Shown here: piece by piece, positions 9,064 to 18,800 of the stretch
Position numbering within the stretch: the first letter of the stretch is position 1
Layout: the number at the start of each line of letters is the position of its first letter
NCBI RefSeq assembly: GCF_028473665.1
Contig: NZ_CP098774.1
Span: forward strand, 2,418,001-2,482,000
Origin: Sphingomonas sp. QA11
Lineage (GTDB): Bacteria; Pseudomonadota; Alphaproteobacteria; Sphingomonadales; Sphingomonadaceae
Reading direction: 5' to 3'
Length of the DNA stretch: 64,000 nt
Position numbers and translations under genes: made by a program
The notes under the pieces: generated by a model
Seen by the model: the letters and a program-made list of their open reading frames with translations, nothing else
Told to the model about the DNA's origin: nothing
The model's database searches: none

Positions 9064-12042
9064 ATGGGGAATTCAGCTCGAGCGTCGCGGGGCGCAATCT
9101 CTCGGAAAGCCGCGAGCGCCTCCATCGGGGCGCTGGCGATCGGCCTGTTGATGCCGGCGACCGCGACGGCGGCCGAGGTCAAGCCAGCGGAGACGCCGAC
9201 CGCCCCAGCCCCTGTCCAACCGTCCGTTGACGTGCAGGAAAGCAGGGCTCCCGGCGCGCCGGTGGAGGAACAGGTCCCGGCCGATGAGCAGGATATCGTC
9301 GTCACCGGTTTCCGGCGCTCGCTCGAACAGGCTTTGACCATGAAGCGCGATTCCGTTTCAGCCGTCGATGCCATCGTCGCGGAGGATATCGCGAAGTTCC
9401 CCGACCAGAATCTTGCCGAATCGCTGCAGCGTATCCCGGGCATCACCATCCAGCGCGACGGCGGCGAAGGCCGCGCGATCACCGTTCGCGGCCTCGGCGC
9501 TCAGTTCACCCGTGTCCGGGTCAACGGCATGGAAACGGTCGCGACCTCGACCGACGGCGCCAGCGCCAACCGCGACCGCGCCTTCGATTTCAATGTCTTC
9601 GCCTCCGAGTTGTTCAGTTCGATCGTCGTCCACAAGACGGCCGAGGCATCGCTCGACGAAGGCTCGCTCGGCGCGGTGGTCGATTTGAACACGGGGAATC
9701 CGCTTGGCGGCAAGGCCGGTTTCACCGGTGCGCTCTCGGCCCAGGCATCGTACAACGATCTCAGCAAGAAAGTCGGCCCGCGTGTCGCGGGACTGCTGTC
9801 GTGGCGGAACGACGCCGGGACTTTCGGCGCGTCGGTTTCAGCCGCCTATTCAAAGATCAACACGCTAGAACTCGGCAATAATTCGGTCCGCTGGGCGCAG
9901 GCGCGCTTCGACTCCGTCGACGGAACGCCCTGCTTCTACAATACGGCCACAGGTGCCCCGAACGTCCCGACGACACCCCGCGCCAACACGGGTGGCACCT
10001 ATTTCCAGAATGCCGCCTGCGACAAGGCGGCGCTGGCCTTCCATCCGCGTATACCACGCTATGGCGTGATCGATCATCGGCGCGAACGGCTCGGCATCAC
10101 CGCCAGCATCCAGTTCGCGCCGACGGATTCCACCAAGGTTTCGATCGACGGCCTCTATTCGCGTTTCAAGGAAGAGCGTGAGGAGAAATGGGCCGAGGTC
10201 CTGCTGCGCAGCAACGAGCGCTCGATCGATGTGCTGAACCCAGTCTACGACAGCAACAACAACCTGATCGCAGCAACCTTGAACGATGCCTGGGTCCGCA
10301 CCGAGCATTATCTGCGCAAGTCGCAGACCGAATTCTACCAGCTCGGCGGCACCTGGGATCAGGACGTAACCGACAGCTTCCGGTTCACCCTGCTCGGCGG
10401 ATTCTCCAAATCCAGCGCTGATATCCCCGTGGAGACGACCTTCGTCTATGACGACCGCGACGCCGCCGGCTACAAATACGACTATCGCAACGCGGCCAGC
10501 CCGGTGCTGACCTTCGGCACGAGCGTGACTGACCCGGCGAACTTCCAGCTCGCCGAAATTCGCGATCGTCCGTCAAACACCACCAACAAGTTCCGCACTG
10601 CCCAACTCCGCACCGAATGGGATGTCGTCGACGGCTTCAAGCTCAAGGCCGGCGCGGTATATCGCCGCTTCAGCTTCAATACGGTCGGCTTCCTGCGCGA
10701 CACCGCTGTATGCGGCAATGGTGGCAAGGATCTCGTGCTGGGCACGATCGACTGCTCGACGAACACCGTGTTCGGCCCCTCGGCCATCTACGGCTTTCAG
10801 GCAACGTCGGCCATGTCCGACACGATCAATCTGGGCAATGCCGGCCAGCCGACCGGCACGACCACTCAGTGGCTTGTCCCGAACATCGATGCTGCGGCGG
10901 CGCTTACCAAGCTCTACAGCCGCACTCCGCTGGTCGATGCCGGCAATACCCGCAGCGTGACCGAGACGGTCAAGGGCGGCTATTTCCAGGTCGATGTAAA
11001 GGGCGATCTCTTCGGCCTTCGTTACGCGGCCAATGCCGGCGTTCGCTACGCCCATACGGACCAGTCATCGACCGGCCTGAACAGCGGCACGGCGGTGTCA
11101 GTCACGCGCGACTATGACGATTGGCTTCCGTCGCTGAACGTCGCCCTGTTCCCGATAGAGGGTGTCGTGGTGCGCGGCGCGATTTCGCGGGTCATCACGC
11201 GGCCGACCCTGGGCAATCTCACGCCTGGCGGATCGGTGGACGGCTTCAACTATCGCATCACTTTCGGCAACCCGCTCCTCAATCCGTTCCGGGCCACCGC
11301 ATACGACCTTGCGCTCGAATGGTATTTCGCGCCGCAGTCGATCGCCTCGGTCGCGGTGTTCAAGAAGAACGTGGAAAGCTTCCCGGTCGCCCAGACCTAT
11401 AGCGGCACCTTCGCCTCAACCGGCCTGCCGAAGTCAGTGCTCCCGACCAGCTCGCCGGCCTATATCAACTTCGATCCCAACCAGATCTACACGATCACCG
11501 GCAACGTGAACGGCACGGGCGCAAGCCTGAAGGGCATAGAGCTCTCGATCCAGGCCCCCTTCAAGTTCCTGCCCGGCTTCCTGTCGAACTTGGGCGGCAT
11601 CGCCAACGCAACCTTCATCGATTCAAGCGCATCCTATACGTTGGCCGGCCCGACGACAGTGGTGAAAACCTCGACCGGCGCGTTCGGGCCGAACGTCGCG
11701 ACTACACGCACGTCGACCCTGTACGGCCTTTCGAAGACGGCGATCAACGGCACGCTCTATTATGAAGACAAGAAGTTCAGCGCCCGAGGCTCGATCAGCT
11801 ATCGCGGTCCCTATGTCGACCAGGGCAGCGCCAATGGCAACCTGTTCGAAGGCTATGGCTCGACGATCAACATTGATGCCTCGGTGCGCTATCGCTTCAC
11901 CGAATGGCTCGAAATGTCAGTCGAGGGCGTGAACCTGACCGACGAATATCGCTATCGTTACAACGACATCGACGCAAACCGGAGTTACGAGAACAATCAT
12001 TTCGGGCGCACGATCCTGGTTGGCGCACGCGTGAAGATGTAA
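9064..12042 (+). CDS. TonB-dependent receptor, large carbohydrate type
   Basis: A 992-residue outer-membrane transporter. After a signal peptide and a Pro-rich stretch comes the TonB box region (QDIVVTGFRRSLEQAL), then a plug with FPDQNLAESLQRIPGITIQRDGGEG and ITVRGLGAQF, both hallmarks of the Xanthomonas/Caulobacter-type receptors (TIGR01782) linked to oligosaccharide uptake. The C-terminus ends with the aromatic beta-signal NNHFGRTILVGARVKM. I set the start at 9064 (AGGAAGGGG upstream); the frame runs back to 8863 but that part overlaps the operator. It probably imports oligouronides for the Kdu enzymes. Confidence 0.92.
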   Translation: MGNSARASRGAISRKAASASIGALAIGLLMPATATAAEVKPAETPTAPAPVQPSVDVQESRAPGAPVEEQVPADEQDIVVTGFRRSLEQALTMKRDSVSAVDAIVAEDIAKFPDQNLAESLQRIPGITIQRDGGEGRAITVRGLGAQFTRVRVNGMETVATSTDGASANRDRAFDFNVFASELFSSIVVHKTAEASLDEGSLGAVVDLNTGNPLGGKAGFTGALSAQASYNDLSKKVGPRVAGLLSWRNDAGTFGASVSAAYSKINTLELGNNSVRWAQARFDSVDGTPCFYNTATGAPNVPTTPRANTGGTYFQNAACDKAALAFHPRIPRYGVIDHRRERLGITASIQFAPTDSTKVSIDGLYSRFKEEREEKWAEVLLRSNERSIDVLNPVYDSNNNLIAATLNDAWVRTEHYLRKSQTEFYQLGGTWDQDVTDSFRFTLLGGFSKSSADIPVETTFVYDDRDAAGYKYDYRNAASPVLTFGTSVTDPANFQLAEIRDRPSNTTNKFRTAQLRTEWDVVDGFKLKAGAVYRRFSFNTVGFLRDTAVCGNGGKDLVLGTIDCSTNTVFGPSAIYGFQATSAMSDTINLGNAGQPTGTTTQWLVPNIDAAAALTKLYSRTPLVDAGNTRSVTETVKGGYFQVDVKGDLFGLRYAANAGVRYAHTDQSSTGLNSGTAVSVTRDYDDWLPSLNVALFPIEGVVVRGAISRVITRPTLGNLTPGGSVDGFNYRITFGNPLLNPFRATAYDLALEWYFAPQSIASVAVFKKNVESFPVAQTYSGTFASTGLPKSVLPTSSPAYINFDPNQIYTITGNVNGTGASLKGIELSIQAPFKFLPGFLSNLGGIANATFIDSSASYTLAGPTTVVKTSTGAFGPNVATTRTSTLYGLSKTAINGTLYYEDKKFSARGSISYRGPYVDQGSANGNLFEGYGSTINIDASVRYRFTEWLEMSVEGVNLTDEYRYRYNDIDANRSYENNHFGRTILVGARVKM

Positions 12043-12067
12043 GTCCGTCCCCCCTTGGACTATCCTG

Positions 12068-12106
12068 ACGGACGCGCGCTCACCTGGCGGCGTCCGTTTC
12101 TTTTTT
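12068..12106 (+). terminator. rho-independent terminator after TonB receptor
   Basis: The stem ACGGACGC / GCGTCCGT with a 14-base loop is followed at once by a T-rich run (TTCTTTTTT). It ends 11 bases before the start of the esterase gene, so that gene's ribosome site directly follows the U-tract and its expression depends on read-through. Confidence 0.85.
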
Positions 12107-12117
12107 CCGGAGGTTCC

Positions 12118-13113
12118 ATGTTCGTTCGCCGCGACCTGATCCTTGGAACTCTGGCGGCAAGCGTTGCGACGAGCGCATGGCCGCAGACTCCACCTCCGGC
12201 CAAAGCCGGCGAAGCGCCAGTGCCCGACCTTCCCGATCCGGTGGAGACAATCGATCTCTGGCCTGAAGGCGCGCCGGGCATGCCGGACGCCCCGCCAGTC
12301 GAGACGGTCGATCAACGCGGCACCGACCCCGACCTGCCCGATCGAGCGGTGCGGGGCATCACCCGCCCGCGCCTCGTCGTATTCCGGCCCCGTATCCCCA
12401 ATGGCGCCGCCGTTCTCGCGATGCCCGGTGGCGGTTATCTCCGCATCGTCATCGACAAGGAGGGCTATGAGATCGCCCGGTGGCTCAGCGCCCGCGGCTA
12501 CACGGTGTTCGTGTTGTTCTACCGCCTGCCGGGCGACGGCTGGCGGGCCGGACCGGATGTCGCCCTGTCGGACGCGCAGCGCGCGATGCGGCTGATCCGC
12601 TACCGCGCGCGAGATTTCGCGATCGACCCCGACCGCGTGGCGGCAATGGGTTTTTCCGCCGGTGGTCATCTCTGCGGCGATCTCGCCACCCGGTTCGCGG
12701 CGAAAACCTATGATTCGGTCGATGCCGCCGACAAGCTCAGCGCACGCCCGTTCGTCGCTGCGCCAATCTATGCGGTGCAGTCGATGACCTTGCCGGTGGC
12801 GCATGCCGGCTCGCGCGAGCAACTGATCGGCAAGGATGCGAGCCCGACACTGGAACGGGCGCACACCCCCGCGAGCAACGTCACGAAGCAGACCCCGCCC
12901 TGCTTCCTCCTCCATGCCGAGGACGACGCGACCGTGCCGGTCGAGAACAGCCTGCTGTTCCGCGCGGCGCTGAAGGCGCAGGGCATCACGGTCGAGACTC
13001 ACTTGTTCGCCAATGGCGGCCACGGCTTCGGCCTGCGCAGGACGATCGGCAAACCGGTCGGGGCATGGCCCGACCTGTTCGTCGAATGGGCGAAGACCCA
13101 GAGCCTTGCCTGA
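12118..13113 (+). CDS. secreted alpha/beta-hydrolase (acetyl-xylan-esterase / BD-FAE-like)
   Basis: The 331-residue protein starts with a signal peptide (FVRRDLILGTLAAS... ending AWPQ) and has a Pro-rich linker. The hydrolase core shows an oxyanion PGGGY, the nucleophile elbow GFSAGG, an acid in HAEDDATVPV and the catalytic His in GGHGFG. This pattern matches small carbohydrate acetyl esterases of the BD-FAE/Axe1 type. ATG at 12118 has GGAGG five bases upstream. It lies between the receptor and the convergent GH43 gene, so a debranching role on the same polysaccharide is likely. The substrate is inferred from position only. Confidence 0.82.
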   Translation: MFVRRDLILGTLAASVATSAWPQTPPPAKAGEAPVPDLPDPVETIDLWPEGAPGMPDAPPVETVDQRGTDPDLPDRAVRGITRPRLVVFRPRIPNGAAVLAMPGGGYLRIVIDKEGYEIARWLSARGYTVFVLFYRLPGDGWRAGPDVALSDAQRAMRLIRYRARDFAIDPDRVAAMGFSAGGHLCGDLATRFAAKTYDSVDAADKLSARPFVAAPIYAVQSMTLPVAHAGSREQLIGKDASPTLERAHTPASNVTKQTPPCFLLHAEDDATVPVENSLLFRAALKAQGITVETHLFANGGHGFGLRRTIGKPVGAWPDLFVEWAKTQSLA

Positions 13114-13119
13114 TCGAGG

Positions 13120-14736
13120 CTATAGCGCCCGATAGGTGAAATTGGAGAACCGCGCTTCTCCGGCGCCGGCCGAATACAGCCCCGGCCGCAACATCAGGAA
13201 ACCGCCACGGACATTATGGTGGTATCCGGAAACCTCCATCCCGCGATCGAAGCGCCCCCAGGTCAGTCCGCCATCCCCGCTGGTATGTATTGCGACGATA
13301 TGGCGCTTGTTGGCAATCCGCATCCGCATCTTTCGTCCATGTGGATTGGCGGGCCTGCCGCGCTCGATGCCATATTGGTGCGTGACGAAGCGATCCTGGT
13401 CGAAGCCAAGCCCGCAATAGAGCTTCTCGTCATAGAACAGCACGAGCCCTGCCGTACCGCCCGGCGCGATCTCGATATCGCATTCGACCTGATAGCCAAG
13501 ATCGCCGGCGATCAGCAGCAGCGGCGATGAATCGACCGGCGCGGCACCACTTGCGGTGAGGATCAGAGCGCCTTTCTCGACGCGTGCTCGCGCGCCTTCC
13601 CGCGGGCCCGGCTTGAAGAAATTCCATTTGCGGCCGAGCGCCAACGTCTTGAAATCATCGGACAGTGGCTGGCCATGGGACAGCGCCTGACCGCCTTTGG
13701 GTTTCGCAATCGGCACCGAGAGATCCCCGCCCTTCATACGGAACCAGCCATCGGCGGTCCATTCGACCGGATCGAGCAGCGCCTGACGGCCGAGCGTCCA
13801 GAACCCGTTCTCGAACCCGTGATAGACCGACCACCAGCTACCGTCCGGCGCCTCCACCAGCGAAGCGTGGCCTCGCGACCACCATTTCTCATGATTGTCG
13901 ACGGTGCGGACCAAGGGATTGTGCGGGCAATTTTCCCACGGACCGTGAAGGGACCGGGACCGCGCCGCGATCACCATATGACCGGTGGGCGGCCCCGCGG
14001 TACCGCCCACGGCAGTGATCATGTAGAACCAGCCGCCGCGCCGGACCAACTTCGGCCCCTCGGGGGAAAATCCCTCCACATCCCAATCGTCGGGATAGTG
14101 CCAGGGATCATAGACGTGCTCGACCTCGCCGACCGTGGACAATCCGTCCTCGCTCAGCCGGATGCGGTCGCCGCCCGACAGGAACAGCCAGCGCGATCCG
14201 TCTTCCCCCACGGCATGGCACGGATCGATATGACGGTGCAGGCCCAGGTCGACCGGCTCGCTCCAGGGGCCGTCGATATGATCGGCCCAGATAACCCAGA
14301 TCGAATTGGGCGACGCCTTGGTTGGGATATAAATGAAATAGCGCCCGCCATGCTTCTCCAGCGAGACAGCCCAGACCGACCCTATGTTCCTGGTCAGCGC
14401 AGCGCCACGCGGCTGCCAGTTCACGAGATCGCGGGAATGCCAGATCGGAATCCCCGGATAGGAATCGAAGTTGGAGAAGGTCATGTAATAGTCGCTGCCG
14501 TCCTTCAGGATCGCGGGATCCGGATGGTCGCCCGCCAGCAGCGGATTGAGGAAGTGCCCATCGCCCAGATCGGCGATACGCTGATTGTCGTGACCGCGGC
14601 GCCAATCGGGTATGGCAGGCGCTCGCGCGGCCGCCGCATGCACCTCGCCGGAACCGACCAGCGCCGCCGCGGTGCCGAAAAGCGCCGTACCGAACATATC
14701 GCGGCGATTGATCATGCCGTTACCGTTATCCACCAT
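13120..14736 (-). CDS. glycoside hydrolase family 43 with C-terminal beta-sandwich
   Basis: GH43 enzymes are five-bladed beta-propeller arabinanases, arabinofuranosidases or xylosidases. This 538-residue protein has a twin-arginine signal (INRRDMFGTALFG), the general base Asp in AGDHPDPAI, the pKa-modulating Asp in HRHIDPCHA and the general acid Glu in SPEGPKLV. From about residue 350 there is a concanavalin-like domain (DDFKTLALGRKWNFF onward) as in beta-xylosidase C-terminal domains. AGGAG supports the start. It reads away from the LysR gene and towards the esterase, and no copy of the island operator was found in front of it. The bond specificity cannot be set from sequence alone. Confidence 0.88.
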   Translation of the reverse strand: MVDNGNGMINRRDMFGTALFGTAAALVGSGEVHAAAARAPAIPDWRRGHDNQRIADLGDGHFLNPLLAGDHPDPAILKDGSDYYMTFSNFDSYPGIPIWHSRDLVNWQPRGAALTRNIGSVWAVSLEKHGGRYFIYIPTKASPNSIWVIWADHIDGPWSEPVDLGLHRHIDPCHAVGEDGSRWLFLSGGDRIRLSEDGLSTVGEVEHVYDPWHYPDDWDVEGFSPEGPKLVRRGGWFYMITAVGGTAGPPTGHMVIAARSRSLHGPWENCPHNPLVRTVDNHEKWWSRGHASLVEAPDGSWWSVYHGFENGFWTLGRQALLDPVEWTADGWFRMKGGDLSVPIAKPKGGQALSHGQPLSDDFKTLALGRKWNFFKPGPREGARARVEKGALILTASGAAPVDSSPLLLIAGDLGYQVECDIEIAPGGTAGLVLFYDEKLYCGLGFDQDRFVTHQYGIERGRPANPHGRKMRMRIANKRHIVAIHTSGDGGLTWGRFDRGMEVSGYHHNVRGGFLMLRPGLYSAGAGEARFSNFTYRAL

Positions 14737-14840
14737 CAGCCGGCTCCTGCCTTGAAATCAGCGCCCGCGGCGCGGTTAGGTCTCCGCGCCACGCCCTGCT
14801 ATTCCCACCGATATTGGGGGCAGTGCGGGATCGGCATATC

Positions 14841-15758
14841 GTGGAACTGGCGTGGCTGAAGGATTTCGTAGCGCTTGCCGAGAGCGGCAGCTTTTCCCGC
14901 GCCGCCGAAGCGCGCCGGATCGCGCAGCCCGCCTTCGGTCGCCGAATCCGGGCGCTGGAGAGTTGGGTCGGCGCCGCCCTATTCATCCGGTCGTCCAGTG
15001 GTGCGACGCTGACGCCGGCCGGCGTTCAATTCAACCATGGCGCGGCCGGGCTTATCGAGACGATCGAGCTTTTGCGCCGCGATACGCGGGAAGCGGCGGA
15101 AACGAGCGACAGCGACGCGATCACGCTCCGTTTCGCCGCGACACACGCGCTTGCCTTCACCTTCTTTCCCGGCTGGATCCGCCAAGTAGAACAACACGGC
15201 CCGATCGGCCCCACGCGGCTGTTCTCCGATACCATGGCCGGGTGCGAGGATTTGATGTTGCAGGGCCAAGCGCAATTCCTGCTCTGTCATCGCCACGCGC
15301 TGGCGGCGAGCAGGTTCGAACCGAGCCGGTTCAGATCGATCGCCGTGGGAATGGACTCGCTCGTACCACTCACCGCGCCGGACGCCGACGGAGGCCCGCG
15401 GTGGTCGCTCAACCAGACCGGCGCCTCCCTGCCCCTGCTCTCCTACACCGAAGAATCCGGCCTCGGCCGAATCTTTGCCGCGCATGATATCGCGGACCGG
15501 ATACCGGCACTTGAAAGCGTGTTCTCCGCACAGCTCGCGGCCACGCTGCTCGGCAAGGTGCGCGAGGGCCATGGCATCGCCTGGCTGCCGGCGGGGCTTG
15601 CCGCGAAGGACATGGCGGCCGGCACACTGGTTCGCGCGGGAGGAGCCGAGTGGGACGTCCCGATCGAGATCGGCCTGTTCCGCCCGCTTGAGCCGCAAAG
15701 TGCCGCGGCGGAACGCTTCTGGGCCAGCCTCACCTCCCTCCCCGCACGGCCAGCGTGA
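14841..15758 (+). CDS. LysR-family transcriptional regulator
   Basis: The N-terminus (ELAWLKDFVALAESGSFSRAAEARR, then QPAFGRRIRALESW) is a LysR winged helix-turn-helix of the subgroup containing HypT/QseD-like regulators. The remainder is a type 2 periplasmic-binding-protein effector domain, ending LEPQSAAAERFWASL. I chose GTG 14841 because it aligns with the usual family start; GTG 14823 and TTG 14814 are also in frame. It is divergent from the GH43 gene, about 100 bases apart, and may control it, since GH43 lacks the LacI-type operator. The effector is unknown. Confidence 0.85.
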   Translation: MELAWLKDFVALAESGSFSRAAEARRIAQPAFGRRIRALESWVGAALFIRSSSGATLTPAGVQFNHGAAGLIETIELLRRDTREAAETSDSDAITLRFAATHALAFTFFPGWIRQVEQHGPIGPTRLFSDTMAGCEDLMLQGQAQFLLCHRHALAASRFEPSRFRSIAVGMDSLVPLTAPDADGGPRWSLNQTGASLPLLSYTEESGLGRIFAAHDIADRIPALESVFSAQLAATLLGKVREGHGIAWLPAGLAAKDMAAGTLVRAGGAEWDVPIEIGLFRPLEPQSAAAERFWASLTSLPARPA

Positions 15759-15816
15759 CGGGTCCAGCGATCCGGGAAAACAACGGACCTGCAAAGCCAA
15801 CCGCCTTACGCCGGGA

Positions 15817-18800
15817 CTAGCTGGCAGGAAGCGCAACGACATTGTTCAGCAAGGTCGTCTCAGGCGCATTGCCTATCAGCGCGACCCGAACCCGCACCGC
15901 GCCTGCCGGCACGGTCAGCGTCACCTTCGCCGTCTTCGGCTGAAGATCGAGCGGCGCCCCCAACGGAGGCACCGGTGCTGTAGCGAGCACCCTGCCGGCA
16001 GCATCCTCAAGCGACAGCGTTCCGCCGGACGCATCGATTGCGCCCAGGCTGTGTACCGTTACCGTCATCGCCCGCTTCGTCATCGCGATATCGTCGATGC
16101 CAATCCCAAGGTCCGCCCGCTGATCCGTCGGCACGCCAGGCGCGACCAGCGCGAATTCGAACACATTCTCCCCCGGCGCGAAAACCAGCGGGATCGACGC
16201 GCTACGTTCAAGCGTGATCTCGCTAGTGCCGGAAGACCCCGTCATCTTCCACCGCCCCGCGGTCACGTTCCATGCCGTCATGTCCGCCCTTTGCGGCCTG
16301 CCGCTGGTGTTCCAGGCGATCACCTTGAACGTGCCCATGGTCGCGCCGGGCACCAGAATGGCCACCTGCTCCGCCGCGCCCGCCTCGGCGAACCGCCAGC
16401 TTACGCTGTTGCCTGGCCAGGTCTGGTTCCGGCGCAGGGCGATTCCGCCCAGCCGTTCGCGCTGCAGAATCTCGTTGGGCTGATCGACCCGGTCGGACCA
16501 CCAATGCCCTTCGGTGTACATATATCGATGCTGCGCCTTGTCGGCGATCGCATCGGCGTGCAGCGCGTCGAGCCATTTGGTGTCGCCGGTCGCGTTCCAT
16601 GCCGCATAGCGTTCGAATGCGCCGCCGCCCGTCGCCTTCGCGATCAGGGCCGCCCCCCAATCCTTCCGACGATCGAGTGCATCGACCGCATTCTCGTTGA
16701 TATCGGCGAGGGACGCGGGCCCGCTCTTCGCCGTGCGCCCCAGCACCGGGCGGAGATATTTCTCTTCGCCGGTAAAGCGCCACGCCGCCCAGGCCGATTG
16801 AAGCGGCGTCGACACGCCTCCGCCATCGCCCGCGCGCTCCGCGTCGGTACGCCAGTTGATTTCGTTCGGGTATGTCCAGTTCCCGTCCTTGTCCTGGCGG
16901 CCATGTGCCATCCAGCCGTCCATCGTGCCGGTCACAAGTCCGCGAGCAGCGGGGTTCCCGTTATAGAGACCAATCAGGATCGGCGCGTGCATCACCGTAA
17001 AGCTGTAGGGCTTCTCCCATTCCCACGGTCCCTCGCGGTACATCTTCGTGCCGCCGTACCAGTTGCTGGCGAAGTGCATGTGACCGGCTGGATTCTTCTG
17101 GACCACGCCGGACAGCGCTCGAGCGGTCGCCATCAGTCGTTCTACCGCCCTTGGCTCGCCCCAGTTGAGGTAGAGCCGTTCGGCGTCGCTGTTGAGCCCT
17201 TCCTCATAGGCGTGCAGTTCATCGGTGGTGATCGTGCCGAGCCCATTGGTGATCATGCGGTTGGCATATGCAGCGTCGGACAGCGCGCGGACCGATGCAT
17301 TGATCTTGTCCGGTTCCACTCCCATCAGCGCAAGGCCCGGCCATTGCTGCACCAGATCGGTATCATCCGAGATGCCGCCGCCGAAATCGCCATAGGGCAC
17401 CTGCCGGTTGTCGATCCACCAGGTTACGAACTGGCGGACGAGCTTCAGGTCTTCAAGCTGCCGGAACGCCCAGAGCGGTACGCCAGCCGGCGCCTGGGGC
17501 TGGGTAAAGGCCGGAAAATTATGCTCGCCATAGCTGATGTCGGCCCAATAGCGCCGAGCCTCGGCGTTGTCGGGGTCGACCCGCAACAGGTCGGAGACAT
17601 CGGTATAGAGGCGAAGATAGAGCCCGGCGCGCTTTGACGAGGTATGTTCCTCGACCAGGAAACCCCAATTGTCCTTCACCTGGTTGAACCGGTCGGCGAT
17701 ATGCTCCGGCAGCGCGGCCGCGCGATCCTTGAACACCAGCCGCACTTTCATCCCATCAAGCGACTGCGCCCCAAAATCGGGCGCGGCGGAGGCCATGGTC
17801 AGAAACAGGCTGTCGTCAGTCAGAATACGATCGCGCAGGTCAAGCCAGACGGTCCGTTTCTCCCCCGGCCGCACCGAGACCGACACGTCGATCATGTCGC
17901 GGCCTGGCCAGATCGGGTCCTTCACCCGGATATTGAGCGGGATCAGCCCATCCGCACCGGGGGTCGCCTTTAGCCCGGGGATATCGAGCGCGATGCCGTC
18001 GAGCCCGTCATGCACATTCTCCCAGCCATAGTTCCATGAGCGTGCGGAGGGGCGCCCGGGAAACGCATCGCCAAAGCCCGACGGGACCAGGATATGGACG
18101 ATCGGCGCGCTACCCTCGACATGCACGGCCGCGGTCGTGGCAGCCGCGTTGCCGGCACCCGCCGCCGCGCGCGCACCGGCGGGCAGCGCCACCACCGTCG
18201 TGCGCTCGTCCGGGGCATAGCGACCGGCGATATAGTCGTTGAGCGCGGAGAGCGCGGCAAAGGCCGGCGCTGCATTGGCCTGCACGGTGTAGCTCAGCAT
18301 GAAGCTGCCCTCGGGCTCGGCCGCGTCGGTCACGTCATAGGCCCAGATTTCCTGGATCGGTGTTTCCTGCGCGGTGTTCGCGAAGCGCAGCTTCCCGCCC
18401 GCCCTGCGCCCGAAGCTGTCGATGCTGCGCACCACCCCCTGCGGGCGCCGTCCCAGCGTGGCGTACGACACACCGTCCTCCGACCAACTGAGCGAGCCAT
18501 GGGCAGCACCCCGGATCTCGACCCGGTTGAAGTGCACGCCCGCCGGCACCGTCAGGTCATAAGCCTTGCCGCCCTCGACATAGGTGTTCCAGTCAGGCAG
18601 CTGGAAATAATCGTTGCGTCCGGGCAGGCGCGAGCGGTTATACACGCCCGGCCAGGTCGTCTCCGCAATCCCGTCGATCCCCTTCCAGTTCCACTGCTTC
18701 AGGTCCCTCGCATCGGCAAACTCGACCTTGCGGATGCTGGTGGTATTGCTCGTCAGCGCGGGCGGCGATGCCGTGTCCCAGCCGAAGCGATGGAGCCAGG

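Noticed and set aside
15475..17637. Open frame of 720 codons on the plus strand opposite the LamG gene
   Set aside because: It is an antisense shadow in GC-rich DNA: Arg/Pro/His-rich, no motifs, while the opposite frame has a signal peptide and LamG domain.
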